Assembly: GCA_001593865.1 (NCBI GenBank)
Contig: LUCB01000016.1
Span: 1 to 61,569, forward strand
Origin: Candidatus Bathyarchaeota archaeon B24
GTDB taxonomy: Archaea > Thermoproteota > CALKCG01 > B24
DNA: 61,569 nucleotides
Direction: 5' to 3'
Part shown: in pieces, positions 1 to 8,488 of the stretch
How positions within the stretch are numbered: position 1 is the first letter of the stretch
Layout: every line of letters begins with the position of its first letter
Translations under genes and position numbers: made by a program
Notes under the pieces: model-generated
Seen by the model: only the letters and a program-made list of their open reading frames with translations
Database searches by the model: none
What the model was told of the DNA's origin: nothing

Positions 1-144
1 GTTCTTGAGAAGACCACGACTTTGGATACGGGTGAGTGGCTGTTCGTATCGTATAAGGCAACCCGTAGGAAGAACGTGCCTGTGTTCATAAGGACCCCGA
101 ATAACGAGGCTATACTCTTGAAAAACCTGGGGCTTTCGGATTAA
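1..144 (+). CDS. 3' end of an unidentified gene (partial)
   Basis: An open frame enters at the left edge and stops at a TAA at 142-144, giving about 47 C-terminal residues (VLEKTTTLDTGEWLFV at the edge, NLGLSD at the end). It is rich in charged residues and contains an RRKN stretch and the segment VPVFIRTP, which look like real coding sequence. I do not recognise the family from this fragment. The TATA box for the S19 gene begins three bases after its stop codon, so the two are probably separate transcription units. Confidence 0.55.
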   Translation, partial: VLEKTTTLDTGEWLFVSYKATRRKNVPVFIRTPNNEAILLKNLGLSD

Positions 145-146
145 AC

Positions 147-154
147 TTTATATA
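147..154 (+). promoter_or_regulatory. TATA box of the S19 gene
   Basis: TTTATATA lies about 33-40 bases before the ATG at 187. An archaeal start site about 26 bases downstream would fall near 177-180, leaving a leader under ten bases. The gene therefore has its own promoter and is essentially leaderless. Confidence 0.6.
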
Positions 155-186
155 GCCTACAGCGTCCTCTGGTATCAGGGGTTTAA

Positions 187-582
187 ATGCCTAGGGAATT
201 CAGGTACAGGGGTTATACTCTCGAAGAGCTGAGGAAGATGCCTATAGACCACTTTATCAGCCTACTGCCCTCCAACGCTAGACGTAGCCTCTTGAGGGGT
301 CTATCTAAGGAGCAGAGCGTGCTACTCGAGAAGGTTAGGAAGGCGATAAAAACAGGGTCGAAGAAGATGATCAAGACCCACTGCAGGGATATGGTGATAC
401 TACCTGAGATGGTGGGTTTAACCATAGGGGTCTACAACGGTAAAACGTTCACACCGGTTAAGATAACGCCTGAGATGATCGGTCACAGGCTTGGAGAGTT
501 TGCATATACGAACAAGAGGGTCATCCACGGGAGCCCAGGCATAGGCGCCTCCAGGTCCAGCATGTACGTACCCCTCAAGTAG
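187..582 (+). CDS. rps19: 30S ribosomal protein S19
   Basis: The 131-residue product is archaeal/eukaryotic-type S19 (uS19), a small-subunit head protein that contacts the A-site finger region. It shows the conserved core [20 protein letters not shown] around residues 78-97, followed by LGEFAYT and a basic, glycine- and serine-rich tail. The length fits the archaeal family. The ATG is preceded by a TATA box at 147-154. In most archaea S19 sits between L2 and L22 in the large ribosomal operon. Here its neighbours are an unidentified gene and an NMN adenylyltransferase, so it has been separated from that operon. Confidence 0.95.
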   Translation: MPREFRYRGYTLEELRKMPIDHFISLLPSNARRSLLRGLSKEQSVLLEKVRKAIKTGSKKMIKTHCRDMVILPEMVGLTIGVYNGKTFTPVKITPEMIGHRLGEFAYTNKRVIHGSPGIGASRSSMYVPLK

Positions 583-632
583 CCTTCTTACGCTAATAAG
601 GTTCTTCACCGAGTCGAAGGTGGTATCTGAGC

Positions 633-1211
633 TTGGGAGACCTTCTGAGAGGCTTATACATAGGACGGTTCCAACCTTTTCACCTCGGCCACCTCCAAGC
701 CGTTAAGTGGATCCTCGAGAGGGTGGAGGAGCTTATCGTAGGGGTCGGAAGCTCTCAATATAGTCACACCTTGGATAACCCGTTCACAGCGGGTGAGAGG
801 ATGACGATGATATTCAAAGCCCTGGACTGGGCCGGGGTGAGTAGAGAAAGGTACCTCGTGATACCGATACCGGATATCCATACGCACTCTCTATGGGTCG
901 AGCATGTGGTCTCTCTGACGCCGCGTTTCGAGGTTGTCTTCACCAACGAGCCTCTCACGAAGAGGCTCTTCGAGGAGGATGGAAGGTTTAAAGTCTCTCC
1001 CATACCGTTCTTCAACCGTGAGGTCTACAGCGCCACGGAGATACGTAAGAGAATGCTTAAGGGGTTCAGCTGGGAAGACCTGGTTCCAAAACCCGTGGCA
1101 GAGTACCTTAAGGAGATAAACGCCGTGGAGCGTATCAGGGTGATAGCGTCTACAGATAAGGTCGTATCTACCCAGCCCACCTCCAGTAGCCGTGTAGTAG
1201 CCCGCTCCTAA
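633..1211 (+). CDS. nicotinamide-nucleotide adenylyltransferase (archaeal NMNAT)
   Basis: The 192-residue protein belongs to the nucleotidyltransferase alpha/beta-phosphodiesterase superfamily and would make NAD from NMN and ATP in the cytoplasm. The ATP-binding motif GRFQPFHLGH lies at residues 11-20. SSQYSHTLDNPFTAGER follows at about 40-56, and the C-terminal signature reads YSATEIRKRM (usually S-x-T-x-I-R). The start is a TTG at 633; it is the only start that leaves a short segment before the GRFQPFH motif. The last 20-25 residues (serine- and threonine-rich) extend beyond the usual archaeal length of about 170-180. It lies 50 bases after S19 on the same strand and may be co-transcribed with it. 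Confidence 0.92.
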   Translation: MGDLLRGLYIGRFQPFHLGHLQAVKWILERVEELIVGVGSSQYSHTLDNPFTAGERMTMIFKALDWAGVSRERYLVIPIPDIHTHSLWVEHVVSLTPRFEVVFTNEPLTKRLFEEDGRFKVSPIPFFNREVYSATEIRKRMLKGFSWEDLVPKPVAEYLKEINAVERIRVIASTDKVVSTQPTSSSRVVARS

Positions 1212-1378
1212 AGAGCGGCATACGTTCCTCTGTCCTCTATACCCCGGTATGGAATTCGTTCCTCTGGGTCCCCTAGCCAGCCCGCGTGTCGTCAAAAAGG
1301 TAACTGCATAAGTCTCGGCACAGAGGCATATGTGGAACCGGAATCTTTTAAACCGGGTGGGCTATCAGATCTGGGTGC

Positions 1379-1738
1379 TTGACTATGACTGGAGAGGGTC
1401 TTGAGGAGCGTATCGCCAGGGTCGCCGAGAAGTATGGATGGGAGGTTAAGCTCAGGAAGAAACACGGTAAGCGTATCCAAGACCTAGTGCTGACGAGGAG
1501 AGGGATAGTCCTAGTTATTCAGGTCAAGGACCTATCCTCCCCGGCTAGCCCAAGGGATGTTGCTCAGACCCGAAAGGACGCAGACGAGTATGTTAGATAC
1601 CTCCTAGAGGAGGTTCTCGGGGTGATGATAGTCCCGGTGCTCGTCTCACGCGGGATATCTGAGAAGGCTATGCGAAAGGCGAGGTCCTATGGGGTCAGAC
1701 ACTACACACCTGAAGAGCTAGAGGAGCTTCTGAAATAA
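1379..1738 (+). CDS. small restriction-endonuclease-like protein
   Basis: This 119-residue protein looks like a stand-alone PD-(D/E)xK nuclease fold of the Mrr/RecB-like group. Residues 10-33 form an initial helix and strand. Asp35 (QDLVLTRRG) and Q48-x-K50 in VIQVKD could be the metal-binding and catalytic residues, with Gln in place of Glu as in Mrr-type enzymes. The C-terminal helices include SEKAMRKARSYGV. A TATA-like CTTTTAAAC near 1343-1351 puts the predicted start site close to the TTG at 1379, or to the ATG at 1385 two codons on. There is no methylase or partner gene nearby, so a role in DNA repair or resolution is as likely as restriction. The substrate is unknown. Confidence 0.55.
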   Translation: MTMTGEGLEERIARVAEKYGWEVKLRKKHGKRIQDLVLTRRGIVLVIQVKDLSSPASPRDVAQTRKDADEYVRYLLEEVLGVMIVPVLVSRGISEKAMRKARSYGVRHYTPEELEELLK

Positions 1739-1777
1739 GTCCCTGCACCGGTTTTTACATGGAAGGCTTCTCTATAC

Positions 1778-2329
1778 CTACTCCCGTAACCCCCCTCTAA
1801 GCTCCTCTAGTTTTTCCCTGAAAGCCTCTACGACCCTTTCGTTTAAATCCACGAACACCACGCGTTCAACCCTCAAACCCCTTTCGAGCAGTTCGACTAA
1901 GGCCTCGAACATGGCTTCGGAGGCTTCAATCGGTTTAAGACCTCCGACCCCTGTACCCATCCCCGGAAACGCTATACTCCTAAGCCCCATCTCGTCGGCG
2001 AGTTTCAAAGCCGCATAAGTGGCTTTGTAAACCTTCTCGCGGGTGGTCGGGCCTGGGGTCTCCATGGTGGGGCTGTGGATGACGTATCTCGCTTTAAGCC
2101 TACCCGCAGTCGTGGCTATAGCCTTACCCACGGGTAGAGGGGCGTGTTTAACGGCTTCTCTCTCGATAACCTCTCCGCCTACCCGTTTTATAACACCCGC
2201 GACTCCCCCACCCATACGCAACATGCTGTTAGCCGGGTTAACTATAGCGTCGACCTCAAGGTCTAAAAGGCTTCCATGTCTAACCTCGATTTTAACCCCT
2301 TTAACACAGAGCTCAGCCATGTCTCCCAC
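1778..2329 (-). CDS. macro domain protein (ADP-ribose / O-acetyl-ADP-ribose binding)
   Basis: The 183-residue protein is a single macro domain. The ligand-binding features are clear: DAIVNPANSMLRMGGGVAG near residues 27-45 (the Asn and the GGGVAG loop) and PGMGTGVGGL near 120-130, which contacts the diphosphate. Family members bind ADP-ribose or hydrolyse O-acetyl-ADP-ribose and ADP-ribosyl esters in the cytosol. The start may be the GTG at 2329 or the ATG at 2320 (M-A-E-L-C). It lies downstream of the pyrB group on the same strand, about 60 bases away, with no clear functional link. Confidence 0.9.
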   Translation of the reverse strand: MGDMAELCVKGVKIEVRHGSLLDLEVDAIVNPANSMLRMGGGVAGVIKRVGGEVIEREAVKHAPLPVGKAIATTAGRLKARYVIHSPTMETPGPTTREKVYKATYAALKLADEMGLRSIAFPGMGTGVGGLKPIEASEAMFEALVELLERGLRVERVVFVDLNERVVEAFREKLEELRGGLRE

Positions 2330-2386
2330 ATTAATACCGATATCCTCCGGCTATAAGTTAAACGTTAATCTCTCAGAGGAGCGCGG

Positions 2387-2659
2387 CTAGTACAGGTTTT
2401 TCACGAGGAAAGAGACTATGAATATCGCCCAGCTTATCGCGAGTATCAGCCTCAGCACCCTCCTGAAGGCCGTCGAAGCCTCTAAGAGTACGTATATGGT
2501 CGTCAACGTTATCAACAGCGTCAGGACCTCGCCGTAAGGCGTGAAGGAGTCTCCAAGCACCGTCTTGAATAGATACGTTAACCCATCCCTGACTAGGTTG
2601 AAAACCGCGTACAGAAAGTTCACCAGTATCAACGGGTCGAGGTTTCCACCAGACATCAC
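2387..2659 (-). CDS. small membrane protein of unknown function
   Basis: The 90-residue product has three hydrophobic stretches (about residues 8-30, 44-62 and 68-87) and is probably an integral membrane protein. I do not recognise the family. Its start codon overlaps the pyrB stop by four bases (ATGA), so the two are translationally coupled and very likely on one mRNA. That does not prove a role in pyrimidine synthesis. Confidence 0.6.
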   Translation of the reverse strand: MMSGGNLDPLILVNFLYAVFNLVRDGLTYLFKTVLGDSFTPYGEVLTLLITLTTIYVLLEASTAFRRVLRLILAISWAIFIVSFLVKNLY

Positions 2660-3579
2660 TCCACCGCCCCCAGTATCAGGGCTAGGAGAGACATCCTGAC
2701 GAGAAGCCCATAGTAGACCTGCTTGAAGTACTTCGCCTGGGGAGTACGGTCTACCGAGTAGTCTATCTCGTCGACCCTAGGTAGCGGATGCATAATTATG
2801 GCGTCCTCCTTCATCCTCTTGACGTGGTCAAGCGTGATCCTATAACTTCCTTTAACCTTCATGTACTCCGATACGTCGGCGAAGCGTTCCTTCTGGATCC
2901 TAGTCACGTAGAGGACATCCACCTCCTCAATTATCTCGTCAAGGTCGTCCACCTCCTCGACCGGGATCCGCTTAGAAGTGTACTCCACGACCTCCCTACG
3001 CATCCTCAGAAGCTCGGGTGAAACCAGATATAGCTTAACGTCGTAGTTGGAGAGGGCCATGCTCAAGGAGTGAACGGTTCTACCATACCTAAGGTCTCCT
3101 ACGAAAGCTATCTTTAACCCGTCTATACGTCCCTTCTCCTTCCTGATCGTATACAGGTCTAACAAAGCCTGGGTCGGGTGCTCCTCGGCACCTGACCCTC
3201 CGTTTATGACAGGGTTTCTAGCTACCTCGGCCGCCAGCCTAGCCGACCCCTCGAGAGGATGCCTGATCACGATAACATCGACGTAGTTATCTACGACCCT
3301 TATCGTATCCGTCAGGTTCTCACCCTTCTGTATAGACGTTCTCCTAGGCTCTGACATGTCCACCGTCGCTCCTCCAAGTCTTTTCATAGCGGTCTCGAAG
3401 CTGACCCTAGTTCTCGTGCTGGGCTCGAAGAATAGTATGGCCATAACCTTGCCCTTGAGCATATCAGGGTTTTCGGAGGCGAGACCCATGATGGAGTCCG
3501 CCTTGTCTAGGATATAGTCGATCTCCTCCCTCGTGAAGTCTAAAACGGATATGACATCCCTGCCTTTAAACGGCCGCAT
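2656..3579 (-). CDS. pyrB: aspartate carbamoyltransferase, catalytic chain
   Basis: The 307-residue enzyme makes N-carbamoyl-aspartate from carbamoyl phosphate and aspartate, the committed step of de novo pyrimidine synthesis. The carbamoyl-phosphate loop FFEPSTRTRVSFETAM is at about residues 50-65. The aspartate-domain signatures GDLRYGRTVHS and MHPLPRVDEI follow at about 162-172 and 264-273. Length and both domains are complete. The ATG at 3579 is preceded by a TATA-like sequence on this strand (TATAAAGG near 3620, ATTTAAG near 3612). The regulatory chain pyrI is not adjacent but lies about 5 kb away on the other strand (8489-8953). Confidence 0.96.
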   Translation of the reverse strand: MRPFKGRDVISVLDFTREEIDYILDKADSIMGLASENPDMLKGKVMAILFFEPSTRTRVSFETAMKRLGGATVDMSEPRRTSIQKGENLTDTIRVVDNYVDVIVIRHPLEGSARLAAEVARNPVINGGSGAEEHPTQALLDLYTIRKEKGRIDGLKIAFVGDLRYGRTVHSLSMALSNYDVKLYLVSPELLRMRREVVEYTSKRIPVEEVDDLDEIIEEVDVLYVTRIQKERFADVSEYMKVKGSYRITLDHVKRMKEDAIIMHPLPRVDEIDYSVDRTPQAKYFKQVYYGLLVRMSLLALILGAVE

Positions 3580-3793
3580 CCCGCTCTCAAGCTAGACTAG
3601 AACCGCCTCAAACTTAAATCCTTTATACACGTCAAGATAAAAACAACTTCCCCCTAGGATGGACAAGAATACAGTTGAATCCCATCACTGCTCAAGTTAA
3701 ATCGAGAGAAGGGTGAGAGATCCATAAGAATATAGCACAGATAAGACCTGAGTTAAATAGTAATCTCCGCAACCTAGTCGGAGATCTAAGCTA
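3580..3793. other. intergenic region upstream of pyrB
   Basis: About 210 bases between the pyrB start and the end of the DUF1854 gene. The pyrB-proximal part holds the probable TATA box at 3612-3627 on the minus strand. I found no open frame or stable hairpin in the rest. Confidence 0.4.
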
Positions 3794-4279
3794 TTAAATC
3801 ATCGTACCGAGCAATATCTTACTTTTGAGGTCTAAACTGCTTAAACTTCTAACTTCGTAATAATGGCCGTTAACGTCTTTGATGAATATCCTTCCATCAG
3901 GCATTATCCTGACACATCTGCTCCAGGTGACGATCTCTATGTCTTTCCCCTCTTCTATTTCGACCTTCCACACATATTTCTGCTCCTTATGGTCTATCTT
4001 ATTAATCCTCTTTATCCTAGGGATATAGTAGATCACGTCGAGAACCTTTTCAAGCTCGCCTCTGGATTTAGCGTCAAGTTTCCTGCAGTCCTCGATAACA
4101 CCGATTTCTCTCCCGTCTTCTGTGCAAAGTAGCACCACCTCTGGGTGGGAAAGGGGGAAAGGCTTTCTCGGGATCACGTTGGAATACAACTTACCGTTAA
4201 CGGAGATGTCTACCGTATCTAGACCGGCCTTAAGCACCTTAACGGTTTTCGGGTCTATCGCCTTTAGCTCATCGTTCAT
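3794..4279 (-). CDS. DUF1854 family protein
   Basis: The 161-residue soluble protein matches the DUF1854 family in length and pattern: FPLSHPEVVLL near residues 41-51, GREIGVIEDCRKLD near 56-69, and a second beta-rich half ending in GRIFIKDVNGHYYEVRSL. Its function is not established. In bacteria this family typically lies next to an ABC exporter, and in some species the pair accompanies cyanophycin-metabolism genes. The same pairing is seen here, since its first codons overlap the end of the exporter by 11 bases and they must be co-transcribed. No cyanophycin synthetase or cyanophycinase is in this window. Confidence 0.75.
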   Translation of the reverse strand: MNDELKAIDPKTVKVLKAGLDTVDISVNGKLYSNVIPRKPFPLSHPEVVLLCTEDGREIGVIEDCRKLDAKSRGELEKVLDVIYYIPRIKRINKIDHKEQKYVWKVEIEEGKDIEIVTWSRCVRIMPDGRIFIKDVNGHYYEVRSLSSLDLKSKILLGTMI

Positions 4280-6449
4280 AGAGGATCACCTGCCGCCTAG
4301 CTAAGCCCTTAAGCTGAGAGTTCCATAGCTCCGCGTATAGACCCCCCTTCTTAAGAAGCTCCTTATGGGCTCCTGTCTCGATAACCCTTCCGTCGTCCAG
4401 CACCACGATCCTATCGGTGAACTTCAGCGTCGAGAGCCTATGAGCGATTATCAGAGTCGTCCTGTATTTGGTTACCCTCTCAAGCGCCTCGATCACCTTA
4501 TCCTCGGTTAAAGCGTCGAGCATAGCGGTGGGCTCGTCAAGTATGAGTATTCGGGGGTCTTTCAGCAACGCCGCGGCGAGCGCTATTCTAGCCTTTTCAC
4601 CCCCTGACAGTTTAGCACCTCTACGTCCTACCTCTGTGTCGTAGGCTTCAGGGAGCTTCATGATGAAATCGTGCGCCGCCGCCAGTTTGGCAACCCTCAT
4701 CACCTCAAGAGGGCTTACCTCGGGTTTAGCTATCGTGATGTTTTCGGCTATCGATATGTCGAACAGAGGCGTATCCTGCATGACCATAGCCACCTGCCTC
4801 CTAAGAGACTCTAGATCATACTCTTTTAGGTCTACACCATCTACCGCTATCTTCCCAAACTGGGGTTCGTACAGCCTCAACATGAGTTTAGCCATGGTGG
4901 TCTTACCGGCCCCGCTAGGCCCTACGATACCTACCCGTTCACCGCTTTTTATGTCGAGGGAAACGTTCTTGAGCACATAGTGTATCCCGTCGTATGTGAA
5001 CCAAACGTTATCGAACACGACGTTCCCTCTTATAGGGGCACGGTACGTACCGCTTTTCTCCTCCTCAAGGTCTAACAGCTCGAATACCCTTTCGATACTC
5101 ACTTTAACCCGCTGAAAGCTGGCGAAGCTTTCTATGAGCCCGAAAATCGGACCATAGAACTCCCACATGTAGGTCGTGAAAGCTATGAGAGAGCCTAAAG
5201 AAAGTACTCCGTTGAGTACATCAAGCCCTCCCAGGAACCAGATGGATAGGTTGCAGCCCAGGAAGACCAGCCAGACCGGTGGCCAAAAGGTCTGCTCGAT
5301 CTTGAAAGATGCGATCTGGGACTCTTCGAATCCTATATGCTCCTTCATGAACTTTTCCTCGTATTCCCTCTCCTTTCTATAGGACTTCAAGAGAAGAACA
5401 GCGTTGAGAGCATCGGACACGGTCGAGACCAGGTTAGACCACTTCCTCCAGACCCTGAAGTAGTAGAGTGGTGCACGCATACTGTAGAAAATCGCCATTA
5501 TGAAAGTTATGAAGAGGGGTAAAATGGATATTATCGTTAACTTGAGGCTTAAACTCACCAATATAGCGCCCACAAACACCACTGCGCCGGCGTTTATAGC
5601 AACGCTTTGTAAGGAGTTTGCGATAAAGTCTTGTATCTGCCTCGCGTCGTCGAATATTCTCGTGAAGAGCCCCCCGCTACCGAATTTATCGTGGTAGAAA
5701 AGGCTCGTCCTCTGTAGTTTTTTGAATATAGCCGACCTCATGATCCTAGAGGTCAGTAGGTTGAGTTTAGTGTTTATGTAGCCCTTGGCCACGTTCAACA
5801 GTATCTGCCCTATGAACAAAGCCAGAAGTGCGGCTAATATCCAGTAAAGTTTCTCTATATGAGCTCTTGGCGTTAAGACCTCGTCCACGAGGATCTTTAT
5901 AAGATACGGTGGGGTCAGGTCGAAAATTCTAAGCACCATGGATAGGACCAAGCTGACTATGATTAGAGGCAAAGTAGGCCTCAACAGGCCGAAAAGTCTT
6001 CTGAAAATACGTTTCTCAGATAACCTACTCTCTTTGGTTACCGAACTTTTGAGTAGTTCATACGAGATTTTACCTATAACCAAGTTATTGATTATCGTCA
6101 CAAGTTTTTCTAATGACTTGAACCTGTTTCTATTAAAAGCCGCTATACCCTTAAAGACACCACCTGTCTTTATAACCAAGATACATATGTTAAGATAGGT
6201 TCGTATAGAAGCCTCTTCTATACGAGTTAACGATATATCCTCTAGGATATCTCCCTTCCTATAGACCATAACCCTCTTATTGGTTAATACCAACGATGTT
6301 TCAGCAAACCTTCCTTTATAGAGCCCTGTATCCATAATCGCTATAACGTCTTCTTCCCTCTCTAAGCCCTCTTTAATCCAATTAGGCACATCTTCGGGGA
6401 AGAGCATCAATTCGGCTTCTTCAGGTTTTTCCTCATTCTTAGTCATCAC
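4269..6449 (-). CDS. ABC exporter (fused permease and ATPase) with N-terminal PH-like domain
   Basis: The 726-residue protein is a type IV (MsbA-like) half-transporter expected to homodimerise in the membrane. Residues 15-125 form an extra soluble domain of PH/bPH type (TSLVLTNKRVMVYRKGD). Six membrane helices span about 150-440. The ATPase domain shows Walker A GPSGAGKTT near 507-515, the signature LSGGEKARIALA near 615, Walker B ILILDEPTAMLD near 635 and the switch His in IIAHRLS. The substrate is unknown. The start is GTG 6449 or ATG 6446. The partner DUF1854 gene overlaps its end. The N-terminal extension is typical of the exporter family that accompanies DUF1854 and is absent from ordinary lipid exporters. 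Confidence 0.85.
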   Translation of the reverse strand: MMTKNEEKPEEAELMLFPEDVPNWIKEGLEREEDVIAIMDTGLYKGRFAETSLVLTNKRVMVYRKGDILEDISLTRIEEASIRTYLNICILVIKTGGVFKGIAAFNRNRFKSLEKLVTIINNLVIGKISYELLKSSVTKESRLSEKRIFRRLFGLLRPTLPLIIVSLVLSMVLRIFDLTPPYLIKILVDEVLTPRAHIEKLYWILAALLALFIGQILLNVAKGYINTKLNLLTSRIMRSAIFKKLQRTSLFYHDKFGSGGLFTRIFDDARQIQDFIANSLQSVAINAGAVVFVGAILVSLSLKLTIISILPLFITFIMAIFYSMRAPLYYFRVWRKWSNLVSTVSDALNAVLLLKSYRKEREYEEKFMKEHIGFEESQIASFKIEQTFWPPVWLVFLGCNLSIWFLGGLDVLNGVLSLGSLIAFTTYMWEFYGPIFGLIESFASFQRVKVSIERVFELLDLEEEKSGTYRAPIRGNVVFDNVWFTYDGIHYVLKNVSLDIKSGERVGIVGPSGAGKTTMAKLMLRLYEPQFGKIAVDGVDLKEYDLESLRRQVAMVMQDTPLFDISIAENITIAKPEVSPLEVMRVAKLAAAHDFIMKLPEAYDTEVGRRGAKLSGGEKARIALAAALLKDPRILILDEPTAMLDALTEDKVIEALERVTKYRTTLIIAHRLSTLKFTDRIVVLDDGRVIETGAHKELLKKGGLYAELWNSQLKGLARRQVILYER

Positions 6450-6560
6450 CTTTTACAGAGACCACCCCCTGTATATTACCTTTATGGGGTCGATTGATCC
6501 GTCGACCTGAAACGTCTCTCCACGAATTCTCCAGACTCCTTAGGGTAAACAGACCGCTTT

Positions 6561-6595
6561 CTGAGTACTTTTTTGGGAAATAAAAAAATTCTCAG
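6561..6595 (-). terminator. hairpin with A/T tract between the S9 peptidase and the exporter
   Basis: An inverted repeat starts with CTGAG at 6561 and ends with CTCAG at 6595. An inner stem of six T:A pairs surrounds a 7-base loop, with two mismatches between the stems. On the minus strand it reads into a run of seven T after the peptidase stop (6616), which fits termination of that transcript. It could also be part of the exporter leader region. Confidence 0.45.
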
Positions 6596-6615
6596 AGGAC
6601 TAGGTTTTCCCCAGA

Positions 6616-8418
6616 CTACTTTGAGATATATTTTTCGAGGAACAGAACGGCTGGGAACAAGACCTTAAACACGTCGTCCATCCTAGTCATGGCATGTCCA
6701 ACCTCTGGTAGCACGTGCAGCTCGAAGGTCTTACCTAGCTCAAGCAGCTTCGCGGCGTATCTGAGCACGGGCTTTAAAGGCGTTCTCGTGTCGTTCTGAG
6801 GATGCATGATGCATAAGGGGACTTTGAGGTTCTCGGCGAAGTAGGCCGCGGAACGGTCTTTCCAAAGCTCCCGCCTCTCGCCGAAGAGTATCTCTACGAA
6901 CCGTCTGAAGAACGCGTCTCCTAGCTCATACATCTCCTCCCAGTCTGTGATCCCTGCTCCCGCCACCCCCGCATCCCACACGTCCGGCCGCTTAACGGTG
7001 GCGAGGAATGTCATAAACCCTCCATAGCTATAGCCTAGTATCGCGACTTTAGACGCCAACCCTTTGCCCCTAGCCCACTCCGCCGCGTAGACGACATCCA
7101 TCAAGTCTCCGCCACCCGGATCTCCTATATCCATCCTCCTGAACTCCTCGCCATAGCCCGTCGACCCCCTGAAGTTAGGTGCTACCACATGGTATCCGCA
7201 TACGGCGAGAGAGGCTATGAACGGGTTCCATCTATCGGCCACCTCCGCCCATGGTCCTCCATGGACATACACTATGCAAGGACCGGGTTTAGAAGCGTCG
7301 GCGCTTTCCACGACGTAAGCCGTGATCTCGACCCCGTCGAACGACCTGTACTTCGCTGGATAGGCTCTATCGAGACGAGTCTTAACTCGGCTCGGTAATC
7401 CCACGCCTAAGACCGTCTCAACTTTGCCCGTGGTGAGGTCGACCTCGTAAATCTTACGCGGCTCCGTCAGCGAAGAATGGCTCGCATACACCTTATCCCC
7501 CACCACGGTCAGCATGTGGATGAACCCCTCGGGTAGAGGTATGAGCATGCCGTCGACGAAGGCTCTAGTTCTTCCCTCACGTTTACCTACAAACCATATC
7601 CGACCTCCTTCGAACCAGTCGAATAAGACATACTCCGTAAAATCGAATCTCTCGTAGTCTTTGTAGGCGTATTCAGGCTCTTCAAGCCGCTTCTCCTTCA
7701 AGTCGTATATCAGAAGTCTCTCCCCGCCGAATGCCGTGGTCGCGAACAGCATCTTCTCCTGGAATAGCTTCGGGGATCTATTGGACGCCCCCTCTTTAGG
7801 CGTGTATACCGTGAACTCTCCATCACTGAGGTCATAGATGAATATCTCATAGGTTCTAGGGTCTCCCCTGAGGACTCCGACGCCCGCTATCCTACCATGG
7901 TATATGCTGGAGGCGAATAGCAGGTCTCTCGTCTGGTAAACCTTCTCGGCCGATCCATCGGGCTTCGCTATCCACAGCTCGACAGCCTCCTCGCTAGCCG
8001 TGCTCAACGCGACGGTCTTTCCGTCGAAACACACTTCCGTGATCCTGCGGGGCTCGACCTCCCCGATCTCCCTACGCTTCCCGTTTCTCACGTCCACCAG
8101 GTAGGCTCTCTGCTGCTCACGTCCTCTGCTGACATCCTTCGTGTAGACGGCCAGGGGAGAGTCTGGGACGATATTCCCGACCATATACACGTCGTCGGCA
8201 AGCCTAGTCTTTAAGCCGGAAGAAGTGTCTAGCGACCATAAACACGCTACACCCTCCTCCGTGGTCGTGTAGACGAGTTTACCATGGGTATAGCCGGCCA
8301 CGTTGTAGTGGGGAACACTAACGACCTCCTCGACCAGTTTAATTTTCTCGGCTAACCTCATCAACCGTTCCTCCCTTGAGGAGGGCTTTAGGAAAGTATT
8401 CTTAAAAGCCTTATCCAT
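6616..8418 (-). CDS. S9 family serine peptidase (acylaminoacyl/prolyl oligopeptidase type)
   Basis: The 600-residue protein has an N-terminal beta-propeller of about 340 residues and a C-terminal alpha/beta hydrolase domain. The catalytic triad is visible: Ser in GYSYGGF near residue 463, Asp in PQNDTRTPL near 540 and His in PEVGHAM near 575. The oxyanion segment YVHGGP precedes them. Family members cleave short peptides or release acylated N-terminal residues in the cytoplasm. No signal peptide is seen. The gene is divergent from pyrI with a 70-base gap, and downstream a hairpin at 6561-6595 probably ends the transcript. Confidence 0.9.
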   Translation of the reverse strand: MDKAFKNTFLKPSSREERLMRLAEKIKLVEEVVSVPHYNVAGYTHGKLVYTTTEEGVACLWSLDTSSGLKTRLADDVYMVGNIVPDSPLAVYTKDVSRGREQQRAYLVDVRNGKRREIGEVEPRRITEVCFDGKTVALSTASEEAVELWIAKPDGSAEKVYQTRDLLFASSIYHGRIAGVGVLRGDPRTYEIFIYDLSDGEFTVYTPKEGASNRSPKLFQEKMLFATTAFGGERLLIYDLKEKRLEEPEYAYKDYERFDFTEYVLFDWFEGGRIWFVGKREGRTRAFVDGMLIPLPEGFIHMLTVVGDKVYASHSSLTEPRKIYEVDLTTGKVETVLGVGLPSRVKTRLDRAYPAKYRSFDGVEITAYVVESADASKPGPCIVYVHGGPWAEVADRWNPFIASLAVCGYHVVAPNFRGSTGYGEEFRRMDIGDPGGGDLMDVVYAAEWARGKGLASKVAILGYSYGGFMTFLATVKRPDVWDAGVAGAGITDWEEMYELGDAFFRRFVEILFGERRELWKDRSAAYFAENLKVPLCIMHPQNDTRTPLKPVLRYAAKLLELGKTFELHVLPEVGHAMTRMDDVFKVLFPAVLFLEKYISK

Positions 8419-8448
8419 CCGACCTTCGACGTTTGCGCGGTTAAGGAG

Positions 8449-8458
8449 GAAAACGTTA
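8449..8458 (+). promoter_or_regulatory. TATA-like element of pyrI
   Basis: AACGTTAAATACC lies about 30-40 bases before the pyrI ATG at 8489, inside the divergent gap with the peptidase gene. Spacing fits a nearly leaderless pyrI transcript. Confidence 0.4.
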
Positions 8459-8488
8459 AATACCGGGCTTCTCTAAGCCCATCTCTCG

